From DAISJI01 sp964559835 (lineage in GTDB: Bacteria; Acidobacteriota; Terriglobia; Terriglobales; Acidobacteriaceae), in NCBI GenBank assembly GCA_964559835.1, contig CAZLJE010000066.1, forward strand, positions 1 through 12,903: a stretch of 12,903 nucleotides of DNA. Direction: 5' to 3'. The position numbers were made by a program, and so were the translations under genes. Shown one piece after another: positions 1 through 5,670 of this stretch (positions are counted from its first letter, which is position 1; each line of letters starts with the position of its first letter). Below the pieces are notes generated by a model. That model was not told where the DNA came from and did no database searches. It was given only the letters and a program-made list of their open reading frames with translations.

Positions 1-637
1 ACGCCACTACTTCTCCTTGCCGCAGGATGATCAGATGCGAGCACACCTTCTCCACCACCTCCAGCACATGCGAACAATAGAAGACCGCCTTGCCGAGCTG
101 CCCCAGCGACTTCACCACATTCTTAAAGATGAGCGCGCTCACCACGTCCAGCCCCGAAAGCGGCTCGTCGAAGATCAGCAACTCGGGATTGTCCATCAGC
201 GCCGCGATGATAAGGATCCGCTGCCGCATGCCTTTCGAGTACGACCCGATCGCGCTGTGCCGGTGTTCATACATCGAGAACTCTTGCAGCAGCGCGTCGA
301 TCTTCGCGTCGCACCGCCGTCGCTCCATCCCGCGCAGCGTCGCCACCAGCTCCAGGTACTCCCGTCCACTCAGGTACCCGTACAGGTTCGGCTCCTCCGG
401 CACGTATCCCAGACGCTTCCGATATCCCGCCAAGTCTCCGTGGATCTCCTGCCCCTTGAACAGCACCTTGCCCTTCGTAGGTTCGATCATCCCCAGCAGC
501 ATTTTGACCGTGGTGCTCTTACCGGACCCATTCGGTCCCAGACACCCCAGCACCTGCCCCGGTTCGAGCACGAACGAGACCTGGTTGACCGCGGAAATTC
601 CATGGAAGGACTTCGACAGGCTTCGGCCTTCGAGCAC
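1..637 (-). CDS. ABC transporter ATP-binding protein (ABC-2/drug-export type), C-terminus cut by window edge
   Basis: Cytoplasmic ATPase subunit of an ABC transporter, probably an exporter. 212 residues are present; the gene continues beyond base 1. Seen: Walker A GPNGSGKS (residues 34-41), a Q-loop region YVPEEPNLY in which Glu replaces the usual Gln (78-86), signature YSKGMRQR (133-140) instead of the standard LSGGQ, Walker B LLIFDEP (153-159), D-loop SGLD (161-164) and the switch His (H190, in CSHVLE). The KGM-type signature and the Glu Q-loop are typical of ABC-2 export ATPases (CcmA/EcsA-like). Start: a GTG at 635-637 preceded by GGGGG at 6-nt spacing; an in-frame TAG lies just upstream, so no longer start is possible. 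The membrane partner is expected outside the window. Substrate unknown. Confidence 0.93.
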   Translation of the reverse strand, partial: MLEGRSLSKSFHGISAVNQVSFVLEPGQVLGCLGPNGSGKSTTVKMLLGMIEPTKGKVLFKGQEIHGDLAGYRKRLGYVPEEPNLYGYLSGREYLELVATLRGMERRRCDAKIDALLQEFSMYEHRHSAIGSYSKGMRQRILIIAALMDNPELLIFDEPLSGLDVVSALIFKNVVKSLGQLGKAVFYCSHVLEVVEKVCSHLIILRQGEVVA

Positions 638-1044
638 AGCGCACCCCCACTATTGAAACCATAGACACCGCCACGTGCCCGCCAGTTTCAAGCGTTGCAG
701 CCGTGCTCGACTTATGGACAGTTATCTCAATCTAGGGTCTAGCGCGAGCGCAGCGCTGGGATCATGCACTCACCATTCAGCAATGACTGTTTCTGAGATT
801 GCGGCGCGTGGAAGGCTATCCGACTGCCTGGCGCTGCAGCGCAAGCGCAGCAGCGAGGGTGCCAGGTTCAACGCGAATTTGTCGGCCGTTCTGCTCCAGC
901 GCGAGCGCAGCAAGCCCAGTACGATTTGCGAGCCGAGCGGCGTCAGCCCTACGCAAAGCGAACGAAGCACCAGCCTGAGCCAAGCGAAGCCGGCACTCAT
1001 TTCGCCGAGGCCGTAAGCCCGAGCCGCCACGCCACTTTCTCGCC
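638..1044. other. Gene-free, repeat-rich gap between the ABC ATPase and the stand-alone receiver gene
   Basis: About 400 bp with no convincing gene. Open frames exist on both strands (675-1016 plus, 770-1138 minus), but their translations are low in complexity, rich in Arg/Ser/Leu and match no family I recognise; the minus one also overlaps a real gene. The stretch is instead marked by recurring AGCGCRAGCGCAGC words. It must contain the promoter of the ABC gene (minus strand) and the transcript end of the receiver gene, but I could not identify either with confidence. Confidence 0.55.
741..911. repeat. Three degenerate direct copies of a 14-mer AGCGC(G/A)AGCGCAGC
   Basis: The 14-mer occurs at 741-754, 838-851 and 898-911, the first and third being identical and the second having A for G. 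The spacing (97 and 60 bp) is not regular, so this is not a simple tandem array. The following 60 bp holds related words (AAGCGAACGAAGC, CCAAGCGAAGCC near 955-990). It looks like decayed dispersed-repeat sequence rather than an operator. Confidence 0.4.
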
Positions 1045-1473
1045 CTAATTCCCGAACATCCGCGCCACCTGCTTGTTGCATTGCTTGTTCAGGTTTCCCT
1101 TCCAGAGGAACCCATCGGCGCCGCAATCCAGCGCGCACAGCCCCAAGTCGGGGTTATCGTCCGACGAGATGATCAGCACCTTCGTCTCCGGCGAACGTTC
1201 CTTGATTAACATTGCGGCTTCGAAGCCGCTCATTTTCGGCATGTTGACGTCCAGTACGACCAGATCCGGATTCAGTACTTCCGTCACGCTGACGGCGAGC
1301 AGTCCGTTATCGGCTGTCCCGACCACTTCCACCTGCCCCTCCCGCTCCAGGATCCAGGACGTGATCGTCTGCATGTCGCGTGTATCGTCGGCGACTACGG
1401 CGCGGATCTTCGGAAAACCTGGCGTTCGTATGAATGCTGAGGTTGGCGGGACGTTTTGAGCCTGCGTTGCCAT
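1045..1473 (-). CDS. Stand-alone receiver-domain response regulator
   Basis: CheY/NarL-like phosphoacceptor protein of 142 aa, cytoplasmic, with a single receiver domain and no DNA-binding output. All receiver residues are visible: acidic pair D29-D30, phosphoacceptor D75 in VVLDVNMP, switch Ser S103 in IISSD and conserved K125 in FLWKG. It has an N-terminal extension of about 22 residues before the first beta strand and ends soon after the last helix, so it is complete rather than truncated. Start is well supported: a strong Shine-Dalgarno AGGAGGT lies 5 nt before the ATG. It sits 101 bp downstream of the OmpR-type regulator on the same strand but appears to have its own promoter with three 11-bp-phased GTAAA-like boxes. 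Likely role: phosphate relay or protein-protein signalling; partner unknown. Confidence 0.92.
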   Translation of the reverse strand: MATQAQNVPPTSAFIRTPGFPKIRAVVADDTRDMQTITSWILEREGQVEVVGTADNGLLAVSVTEVLNPDLVVLDVNMPKMSGFEAAMLIKERSPETKVLIISSDDNPDLGLCALDCGADGFLWKGNLNKQCNKQVARMFGN

Positions 1474-1531
1474 GATCGACCTCCTATGATTTGTCCTACA
1501 GCGATATAAACACGCTGGCCGAGCCTCAGGA

Positions 1532-1559
1532 GTAAGAAGGGTGTTAAGACTGGGTAAAC
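1532..1559 (-). promoter_or_regulatory. Candidate CpxR/OmpR-type operator upstream of the stand-alone receiver gene
   Basis: On the plus strand GTAAGA (1532), GTTAAG (1543) and GTAAAC (1554) begin exactly 11 bp apart, 59-86 bp upstream of the receiver ATG. An AT-rich possible -10 (TTTATA/TATATC on the minus strand, 1503-1510) lies about 21 bp downstream of the proximal box, so that box would overlap the -35 position, as for a class II activator. The same word with the same step and orientation recurs at 4307-4334 and 5176-5192. Operator function is inferred. Confidence 0.55.
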
Positions 1560-1574
1560 CTTGTCGGCTACGAC

Positions 1575-2264
1575 TTATTCCGCGAACTTATACCCCAGTC
1601 CGACTACGGTCAGGATCAGTTTCGGTTCGTGCGGGTCCTTCTCGATCTTCTGGCGAAGGCTGGCGACGTGGACGTCGACCGTTCGCGTGAACGTCTCCGA
1701 ACTGTAGCCCCACACTTCCTTGAGGATCTGGTCGCGCGACAGCGTCGTTCCACGGTTCTCGATGAAGTACCGCAGCAACTGAAACTCGCGCGCCGACACC
1801 GGCACCCGCTTGCCGCCATTTGTCACTTTGGTCCCGCGGGTGTCCACCACGAGCGGTCCGATCTGGTGCGTGGGCGCTGTCTGCGGCGCCTTCGACACTG
1901 CTCCTCGACGTAGGAGTGCTTCGATCCGCGCCAGCAGTTCCGCCATGTCGAACGGCTTCGTCAGGTAATCGTCCGCGCCCATTTTCAGGCCCACGACTTT
2001 ATCGATCGTCTGCCCGCGCGCCGTAAGCATGAGGATGGGTGTGATCAGGCCCGCGGCTCGGATATCGCGGCACACGTCGAGGCCGTTCTTCTTCGGCAAC
2101 ATCACATCCAGGACGATTGCGTCGTACGCGCCGTGCGTGGCGAGGTTCAGGCCCTCTTCCCCGTTAACGGCGCACTCCACCTGGTAACCTTCCGCCTGCA
2201 ATCGGTCCGAGAGCGTCATACGCAGCGCTTCTTCGTCTTCCACCAACAGGATGCGTTCATCCAT
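1575..2264 (-). CDS. OmpR/PhoB-family DNA-binding response regulator (Cpx-like system)
   Basis: Transcription factor of 229 aa, normal length for the OmpR/PhoB family. Receiver domain (1-120): acidic E9-D10-E11, phosphoacceptor D53 in IVLDVMLP, T81 in MLTAR, and K103 in LTKPF. Winged-helix DNA-binding domain (about 130-229): VSAREFQLLRYF, the recognition region TFTRTVDVHVASLRQKIE, and the terminal wing ILTVVGLGYKF. Its start codon overlaps the end of the kinase gene by 8 bp (ATG-GATGA arrangement), indicating translational coupling and that the two form one operon. It is the natural candidate to bind the GTAAA direct repeats at 1532, 4307 and 5176, which would make it autoregulated. OmpR-family certain; the Cpx-like role rests on the neighbouring LTXXQ gene and the box sequence. 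Confidence 0.96.
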   Translation of the reverse strand: MDERILLVEDEEALRMTLSDRLQAEGYQVECAVNGEEGLNLATHGAYDAIVLDVMLPKKNGLDVCRDIRAAGLITPILMLTARGQTIDKVVGLKMGADDYLTKPFDMAELLARIEALLRRGAVSKAPQTAPTHQIGPLVVDTRGTKVTNGGKRVPVSAREFQLLRYFIENRGTTLSRDQILKEVWGYSSETFTRTVDVHVASLRQKIEKDPHEPKLILTVVGLGYKFAE

Positions 2265-4173
2265 TCTGGCGTCCTTCGACTCGCCCGGCCGCGCCTGTTT
2301 CCACGCCCTCCGCGGCCTTCGGGTGCGCGATCACCGCGGGCAGCGACACCGTGAACGTGCTCCCCTTGCCGGCCTCGCTGACGACCGCGAGCTTGCCGTT
2401 CATTCCTTCCGTCATCGTCCGGGCGACGCTGAGGCCGAGCCCAGTTCCGTGGATTTGCGCCGCTGTAGCAGCGCGGCTTCGGTAGAACGGCTCGAAGATC
2501 CGCTCGGCCTCGTCCACTGCAATACCCACCCCCCGGTCTCTTACGCTGATACGAACTTCCTGATCCGGACCGCTCGTCACCATCTCTGCTGACAACCCGA
2601 TCCACTGCGCTTCGCCGCCGTATTTCACCGCATTGGTGATCAGGTTTTGCAGTACATGCGAGAGCGCCATTGGATCGCACAAAACATCCGGGAGGTTCGC
2701 ATCTGCCGAGCGTTCGATCCGGAACCCGGCCGCGCGGACCGTCTCTTCTGTCGCGCCGACTGCCGCCTCGATCACGCGCGCCACCGGAACTTCCTGCATG
2801 TGGTATTGCGAGCCGTCCTGCTGCGAAGACGCGAACAGCAGGATCTGCTCGATCAGGTTGATGAGTTGCCGCGCCTGCCCTTTGATTACGCGTCCATACC
2901 GCACGAGCTGCTGTTTGTTGTCGACTACACCGTCGGCGATGTTCTCCGCCGCCGACGAGATCACCGCCAGTGGCGTTCGCAGTTCGTGCGAAACCGCCGC
3001 CACGAAATCCATCTGCATCTGCGCCAGTCGCCGTGCCCGTTGCGTGCTGATGAACATGAATGCGATCGCCGCCGCCAGCACGAGCAACACGGCGAAACTG
3101 ATGCTCAGGTTCCGCCAATGCATCTGGTCAACCGCCGCTTCCAGCGAGCCTTTCCGGTTCTGTGCGACCAGCAACCACCCGCGCGCTCCAGGAGAGTATT
3201 GCAACGACTCGAAGTGCGGCGTCCCGGGGTTTCCTGTCCCATTCGCATGCCCGTCGAATCCCCGCCCATTCTGCGATATGGCGGGCGTGCCCGGAGGCAA
3301 CAACGGACCGAACATCTTCGCTACCGCATCGGCGCGATCCACCGCGATCGGCACACTCGGGTCTGAGTTGAAGACAAACTTGCTTGGATCGGTCCCATTC
3401 ACGATAGCGACGTGATACTCGAGCTCTCTCCCATTCCCGAAATACCGCAGCGCGAGTTCCGGCAAAATGTGTTTCGTAAAGACCGTCTCATCGAGCACGA
3501 CGATGACCCATTCCTCGTCGCCCGATCCACCCTCAGTCCTGCCGACCAGCGCCGGCACATCTTCCGCCACGAACCAGGGCCCCATCCTGGGTAGCCCAAT
3601 GCGCTCGGTGTGTTGGCGAGGTCCGTTTCCAGTCGCTCCCGACTCTCGTTTTTCGAAACGCTGTCCACCAGCGGGCCACGGCGGCTCCCCATTATGGTCG
3701 GGCCTTGAAAATAGTCCGCCATGCGGACCTCGTAGTCCCGAGTTCAACGCCTCGTGGACGCGGCTGAGATTCTCCGGCCAGTCGGCCGGCGCAAACGCGG
3801 CACTCTTCGTATCGAGTCGCTCGAGCGTCGAATTCTCGTCATTCCTGTTCCAGACGTAGACCTCCGAAACCAGGCGAGGATGTATGGCGCTGCGCTGCCA
3901 CGTCGTGAACCGGTATCCGTAGTAATTCAGCACGCCTCTCTGGGGTCGGGCGCCCTCACCCTGGAACACGGCTGCGATGCCCGAGAATTCGCGGTACAGG
4001 TCTTCTCGAAACCGAACCACCGAAGCTTGCAGGTTCGATTGCAGCCGGACCGATGTCGCATCGGCAATGTCCCTGCTCCAATGGACCTGCAGCCACGCCA
4101 GCGCGGTGAACACCAGCACCAGGGTGGCTATTCCGGCCCATTGCAGCCAATATTTTGGTTTGGAGAAATTCAC
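2257..4173 (-). CDS. Membrane sensor histidine kinase (partner of the OmpR-family regulator)
   Basis: 638-aa inner-membrane kinase. Order: short cytoplasmic N-terminus, TM1 (about 10-30), a periplasmic sensor region of roughly 320 residues (31-354) not recognised as a known domain, TM2 (about 356-375), then directly the HisKA domain with phospho-His H396 in the H-box SHELRTP, and the ATPase domain with N-box N514 (NLITNAVKY), G1 box DRGVGI (546-551), F-box IFEPFY (559-564) and G2 box GTGLGL (576-581). There is no HAMP domain between TM2 and HisKA; only about 12 residues (TQRARRLAQMQM) link them. Start is a GTG at 4171-4173 with only a weak AAAGAA before it; no better in-frame start precedes TM1. 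It is co-transcribed with the regulator downstream. Its leader carries two hairpin repeats (4189-4286) and its upstream region three GTAAA boxes. The ligand is unknown; envelope stress is inferred from context. Confidence 0.95.
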   Translation of the reverse strand: MNFSKPKYWLQWAGIATLVLVFTALAWLQVHWSRDIADATSVRLQSNLQASVVRFREDLYREFSGIAAVFQGEGARPQRGVLNYYGYRFTTWQRSAIHPRLVSEVYVWNRNDENSTLERLDTKSAAFAPADWPENLSRVHEALNSGLRGPHGGLFSRPDHNGEPPWPAGGQRFEKRESGATGNGPRQHTERIGLPRMGPWFVAEDVPALVGRTEGGSGDEEWVIVVLDETVFTKHILPELALRYFGNGRELEYHVAIVNGTDPSKFVFNSDPSVPIAVDRADAVAKMFGPLLPPGTPAISQNGRGFDGHANGTGNPGTPHFESLQYSPGARGWLLVAQNRKGSLEAAVDQMHWRNLSISFAVLLVLAAAIAFMFISTQRARRLAQMQMDFVAAVSHELRTPLAVISSAAENIADGVVDNKQQLVRYGRVIKGQARQLINLIEQILLFASSQQDGSQYHMQEVPVARVIEAAVGATEETVRAAGFRIERSADANLPDVLCDPMALSHVLQNLITNAVKYGGEAQWIGLSAEMVTSGPDQEVRISVRDRGVGIAVDEAERIFEPFYRSRAATAAQIHGTGLGLSVARTMTEGMNGKLAVVSEAGKGSTFTVSLPAVIAHPKAAEGVETGAAGRVEGRQNG

Positions 4174-4188
4174 CGGTTCTTTAGGTGG

Positions 4189-4286
4189 CCCACCCTGGCC
4201 GGTTTTGCCAGGGTGGGACTACTCAGAAATTGGGTCGTCCACCCTGGCCGGCTCTGCCTGGGTGGGACTACACAGAATAGTTTGCC
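4189..4286. repeat. Two tandem ~49-bp hairpin repeats in the leader of the kinase gene
   Basis: Two units start at 4189 and 4238, an offset of 49 bp. Unit 1 is a perfect 11-bp inverted repeat CCCACCCTGGC / GCCAGGGTGGG (4189-4199 with 4207-4217) around the 7-nt loop CGGTTTT. Unit 2 has the same arms (4239-4248 with 4256-4265) with a single T-T mismatch and loop CGGCTCT. Both are followed by GGGACTAC(T/A)CAGAA. The units lie between the putative operator (4307-4334) and the kinase start (4173), so they would be transcribed. Palindromic short repeats of this kind are commonly dispersed in acidobacterial genomes (from memory, unverified). Confidence 0.85.
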
Positions 4287-4306
4287 AGATTCGCCGCCTA
4301 CCCGCT

Positions 4307-4334
4307 GTAAACACCCCGTAAACGTTACGTAAAG
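4307..4334 (-). promoter_or_regulatory. Candidate CpxR/OmpR-type operator: three GTAAA boxes in 11-bp phase upstream of the kinase-regulator operon
   Basis: GTAAAC (4307-4312), GTAAAC (4318-4323) and GTAAAG (4329-4334) on the plus strand begin exactly 11 bp apart, one helical turn. They lie 134-161 bp upstream of the kinase GTG. GTAAA-N6-GTAAA agrees with the known Escherichia coli CpxR box (GTAAA repeated with a short spacer) and with the 11-bp tandem half-site layout of PhoB/OmpR regulators. This is the best-conserved of three such sites in the window. Autoregulation is inferred. Confidence 0.65.
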
Positions 4335-4356
4335 TCGCTTGATCCCCAAATCCGCG

Positions 4357-4500
4357 TCATTGGCTTGCGCGGCTGCCGGCGGCGTTCCCGGAATTCTTAA
4401 CGCACCAGATGATCGCCGCCACCAGTGCCACCACCCAGCTCGCCAGCACCACCACGCTTCCCACCGTCGAAATGAGAAAGATCCATTCTGAAATATTCAT
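4357..4500 (-). CDS. Small single-helix membrane peptide, 47 aa, function unknown
   Basis: Begins MNISEWIFLISTVGSVVV and ends KNSGNAAGSRASQ. Residues about 6-33 form one long hydrophobic segment (helix or tight hairpin) containing three Trp, followed by a short polar Ser/Asn-rich tail. ATG start at 4498-4500, TGA at 4357-4359. No good Shine-Dalgarno precedes the ATG, which lowers confidence; a terminator for the LTXXQ gene ends 17 bp upstream, so expression would need read-through or its own promoter. It lies between the LTXXQ gene and the kinase, all on one strand, and small membrane peptides often modulate sensor kinases (general knowledge; not shown here). The downstream operator for the kinase starts 23 bp after its stop. 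Confidence 0.5.
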   Translation of the reverse strand: MNISEWIFLISTVGSVVVLASWVVALVAAIIWCVKNSGNAAGSRASQ

Positions 4501-4516
4501 ACGTCATATCAAAAGA

Positions 4517-4552
4517 GGGCGAGGTTCCGGCAGGGATTTCGGAGCCTCGCCC
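4517..4552 (-). terminator. Rho-independent terminator of the LTXXQ gene
   Basis: Long inverted repeat GGGCGAGGTTCCG (4517-4529) / CGGAGCCTCGCCC (4540-4552) with a 10-nt loop; 12 of 13 pairs hold on the minus-strand transcript (one A-C mismatch). On the minus strand it is followed by TCTTTTGAT, a short T-tract, and it begins 26 bp after the LTXXQ stop codon. On the plus strand the tract is only CTTTGG, so minus-strand use is favoured. Confidence 0.75.
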
Positions 4553-4578
4553 TTTGGTGCGGAGGAGACGTCCAGGGA

Positions 4579-5127
4579 CTACACGCCTCCCGGTCCTGCA
4601 CCCATCGGCGGCGCACCACCTCGGCCGCCGAAACCGAAACCGCCATGGGGACCGCCGGGCCTGAATCCCGCCTGCCCTAATTGGCTGAGCTTTGTTTGCT
4701 GGTCTGCCGTCAACAACTGGTTGAACGCGGCATCCGCCTTCGCTTCGATCGAAGCCACTTGGCCAGTGAGCGATCCGATCGTGGTCGCGGCTGTGTCGAT
4801 GCCCGCCGCGTTGTTCGCCATCACCGCCGTGCGCAATGCGTCGTGCGCGGTCCGCATGTTCGTGTGGACGGCTTGCGCGGCCGTCGCAGCGTCCGTGAAG
4901 ATCGTCGTTGCCTGTTGCTGTTGCGCCGTCGTGAGCGACAGCATCGCCGTCAACATTTCCACACGATGCTGCGCCATCTGTTGCGGCGACGGCGGTGTCC
5001 GCGCCGTGTTCTGGTTCTGGTTCGTGCTTGTGCTCTGCGCCAGCATGATGGTGGCGCCGATCGCAAGTGCCATGAGCGGAACAATGAGCAGTCGTTTCAC
5101 CGGAGTGACCTTTCCTTTCCTTTTCAT
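4579..5127 (-). CDS. Exported LTXXQ-motif (Spy/CpxP-like) periplasmic protein
   Basis: Predicted periplasmic chaperone-like or envelope-stress protein of 182 aa. An N-terminal signal peptide is clear (positive MKRKGK..VKR, hydrophobic LLIVPLMALAIGATIMLA, cleavage near AQS, residues 30-32). Two LTXXQ motifs, the family hallmark, are present: LTTAQ (65-69) and LTADQ (139-143), separated by an Ala-rich helical region, giving the paired-helix layout of Spy/CpxP. A Gly-rich tail (about 154-182) is an addition not typical of Spy. Start: ATG at 5127 has no Shine-Dalgarno; a GTG at 5098-5100 (MKRLLIVPLM) follows the purine run AAAAGGAAAGGAAAGG and may be the true start, giving 173 aa and an equally good signal peptide. 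The open frame extends to 5307, but that extension would bury the signal peptide. Followed by a terminator; preceded by two TTGTAA boxes 11 bp apart. Confidence 0.88.
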   Translation of the reverse strand: MKRKGKVTPVKRLLIVPLMALAIGATIMLAQSTSTNQNQNTARTPPSPQQMAQHRVEMLTAMLSLTTAQQQQATTIFTDAATAAQAVHTNMRTAHDALRTAVMANNAAGIDTAATTIGSLTGQVASIEAKADAAFNQLLTADQQTKLSQLGQAGFRPGGPHGGFGFGGRGGAPPMGAGPGGV

Positions 5128-5175
5128 AGAATCATTTTTCTGGGTTGCGCAGGGTAATAAGGTCGGCAGGAACTT

Positions 5176-5192
5176 GTAAAACCCTTGTAAGT
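5176..5192 (-). promoter_or_regulatory. Candidate CpxR/OmpR-type operator and promoter of the LTXXQ gene
   Basis: On the plus strand TTGTAAAACCC and TTGTAAGTGCG are direct repeats with G at 5176 and 5187, exactly 11 bp apart, 49-65 bp upstream of the ATG. A possible -10 TTATTA (minus strand, 5155-5160) lies about 15 bp from the proximal box, which would place that box at the -35 position. The match to the boxes at 4307-4334 supports control by the adjacent OmpR-family regulator; binding is inferred. Confidence 0.6.
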
Positions 5193-5200
5193 GCGGACGC

Positions 5201-5347
5201 CTATTGCCGCGTCGCTGTGGTGGAAACCGTGTGTGCGTTCGGTTGGATCTGTCTGCGTGACCGCACGACCGCCCGCCGGACTTCAACCTGGGAATCGTCG
5301 GCCGCATCGTCCGCTTGGTCTTGTTCGGTCTTCGCCAGGCTCTTCAC
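5201..5347 (-). CDS. Possible small protein, 48 aa, function unknown
   Basis: GTG start at 5345-5347, preceded by the very strong Shine-Dalgarno AAGGAGGAGG at 6-nt spacing, the best one on this strand between 1500 and 5500. Product begins MKSLAKTEQDQADDAADD and continues as a charged, Arg/Val-rich, non-membrane sequence ending STTATRQ. No family recognised. An AT-rich TTATTA (minus strand, 5374-5379) could be its -10, with a single GTAAAC half-site at 5401-5406 upstream. It lies 73 bp upstream of the LTXXQ ATG on the same strand, overlapping no other gene. The alternative is that the purine-rich tract is not a ribosome site and the frame is accidental. Confidence 0.35.
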   Translation of the reverse strand: MKSLAKTEQDQADDAADDSQVEVRRAVVRSRRQIQPNAHTVSTTATRQ

Positions 5348-5400
5348 CAGGTTCCTCCTCCTTCGTTCGACACTAATAACCCAGCGGCGCACGTGAAGGA

Positions 5401-5418
5401 GTAAACACTCGATGTTTA
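5401..5418. promoter_or_regulatory. Inverted repeat TAAACA-N5-TGTTTA, candidate operator
   Basis: Perfect 6-bp arms TAAACA (5402-5407) and TGTTTA (5413-5418) around CTCGA. It begins with a GTAAAC word like those in the other boxes, 54 bp upstream of the small gene at 5201-5347, but here as a palindrome and not a direct repeat. It could be a dimeric repressor site or a chance palindrome. Confidence 0.3.
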
Positions 5419-5442
5419 TCCTGTTAACTTGGTGCAATGTAG

Positions 5443-5467
5443 GTGTACTAGCCAGGCTTGCCTGGCG
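5443..5467 (+). repeat. 25-bp dispersed palindromic repeat, copy 1
   Basis: The core GCCAGGCTTGCCTGGC (5451-5466) is itself a near-perfect palindrome, flanked by GTGTACTA. The whole 25 bp matches without mismatch, in reverse orientation, the sequence at 12311-12335 between groES and groEL. Two exact copies 6.9 kb apart in a 12.9-kb window point to a REP-like family. Confidence 0.85.
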
Positions 5468-5500
5468 ACACAGGAGACTCCCAGATATGTGAAATTCTGA

Positions 5501-5670
5501 TCCCTACGCCCCGAGCCCTGGGCTCGGCTCCCTCTGCGTTCTCCGCCCCTCTGCGCTGATGTTTTGATTTTGTGGGACAAGCCGCGCAACGAGGGCCCTT
5601 GTGTGCCTTGTCCTTCGTCCCTACGCCCTAAGCCCGGTCCCCCTGCGCTGCTCTTTTGACTTTGTCCAAA
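5501..5670. repeat. Dispersed intergenic repeat with an internal second partial unit, upstream of the protease gene
   Basis: The unit begins TCCCTACGCCC (5501-5511), then CTCTGCGTTCTCCGCCCC (from 5532), CTGCGCTGATGTTTTGATTT and GCAACGAGGGCCCTTG (to about 5603). A second degenerate unit follows (TCCCTACGCCC at 5618-5628, CTGCGCTGCTCTTTTGACTT from 5643). The 5532-5603 part recurs at 10364-10434 downstream of the protease. Nothing coding is supported here; the rest of 5348-5800 holds no gene that I can see, and the protease promoter must lie in 5670-5790 but is not obvious. Confidence 0.75.

Noticed and set aside
17..664. Long plus-strand open frames over the ABC ATPase (17-664 and 90-656)
   Set aside because: The minus-strand frame has every ABC motif; the plus-strand translations are Arg/His/Ser-rich shadows without domains.
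675..1016. 113-codon plus-strand frame in the gap
   Set aside because: Composition reflects the repeats; no family, no Shine-Dalgarno, opposite to all neighbours.
770..1138. 122-codon minus-strand frame overlapping the receiver gene
   Set aside because: It overlaps the well-supported receiver gene in another frame, has low-complexity translation made from the AGCGC repeats, and lacks a ribosome site.
2216..3118. 300-codon minus-strand frame across the kinase/regulator junction
   Set aside because: Arg/Gly-rich shadow of the two overlapping real genes in a third frame.
4189..4286. CRISPR array
   Set aside because: Only two hairpin units with no unique spacers of constant length and no cas genes; a palindromic repeat pair fits better.
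5154..5159. GTAATA as a further box in phase with 5176 and 5187
   Set aside because: It is in 11-bp phase but the intermediate position (5165) does not match; on the coding strand it reads TTATTA and is more likely the -10 element.
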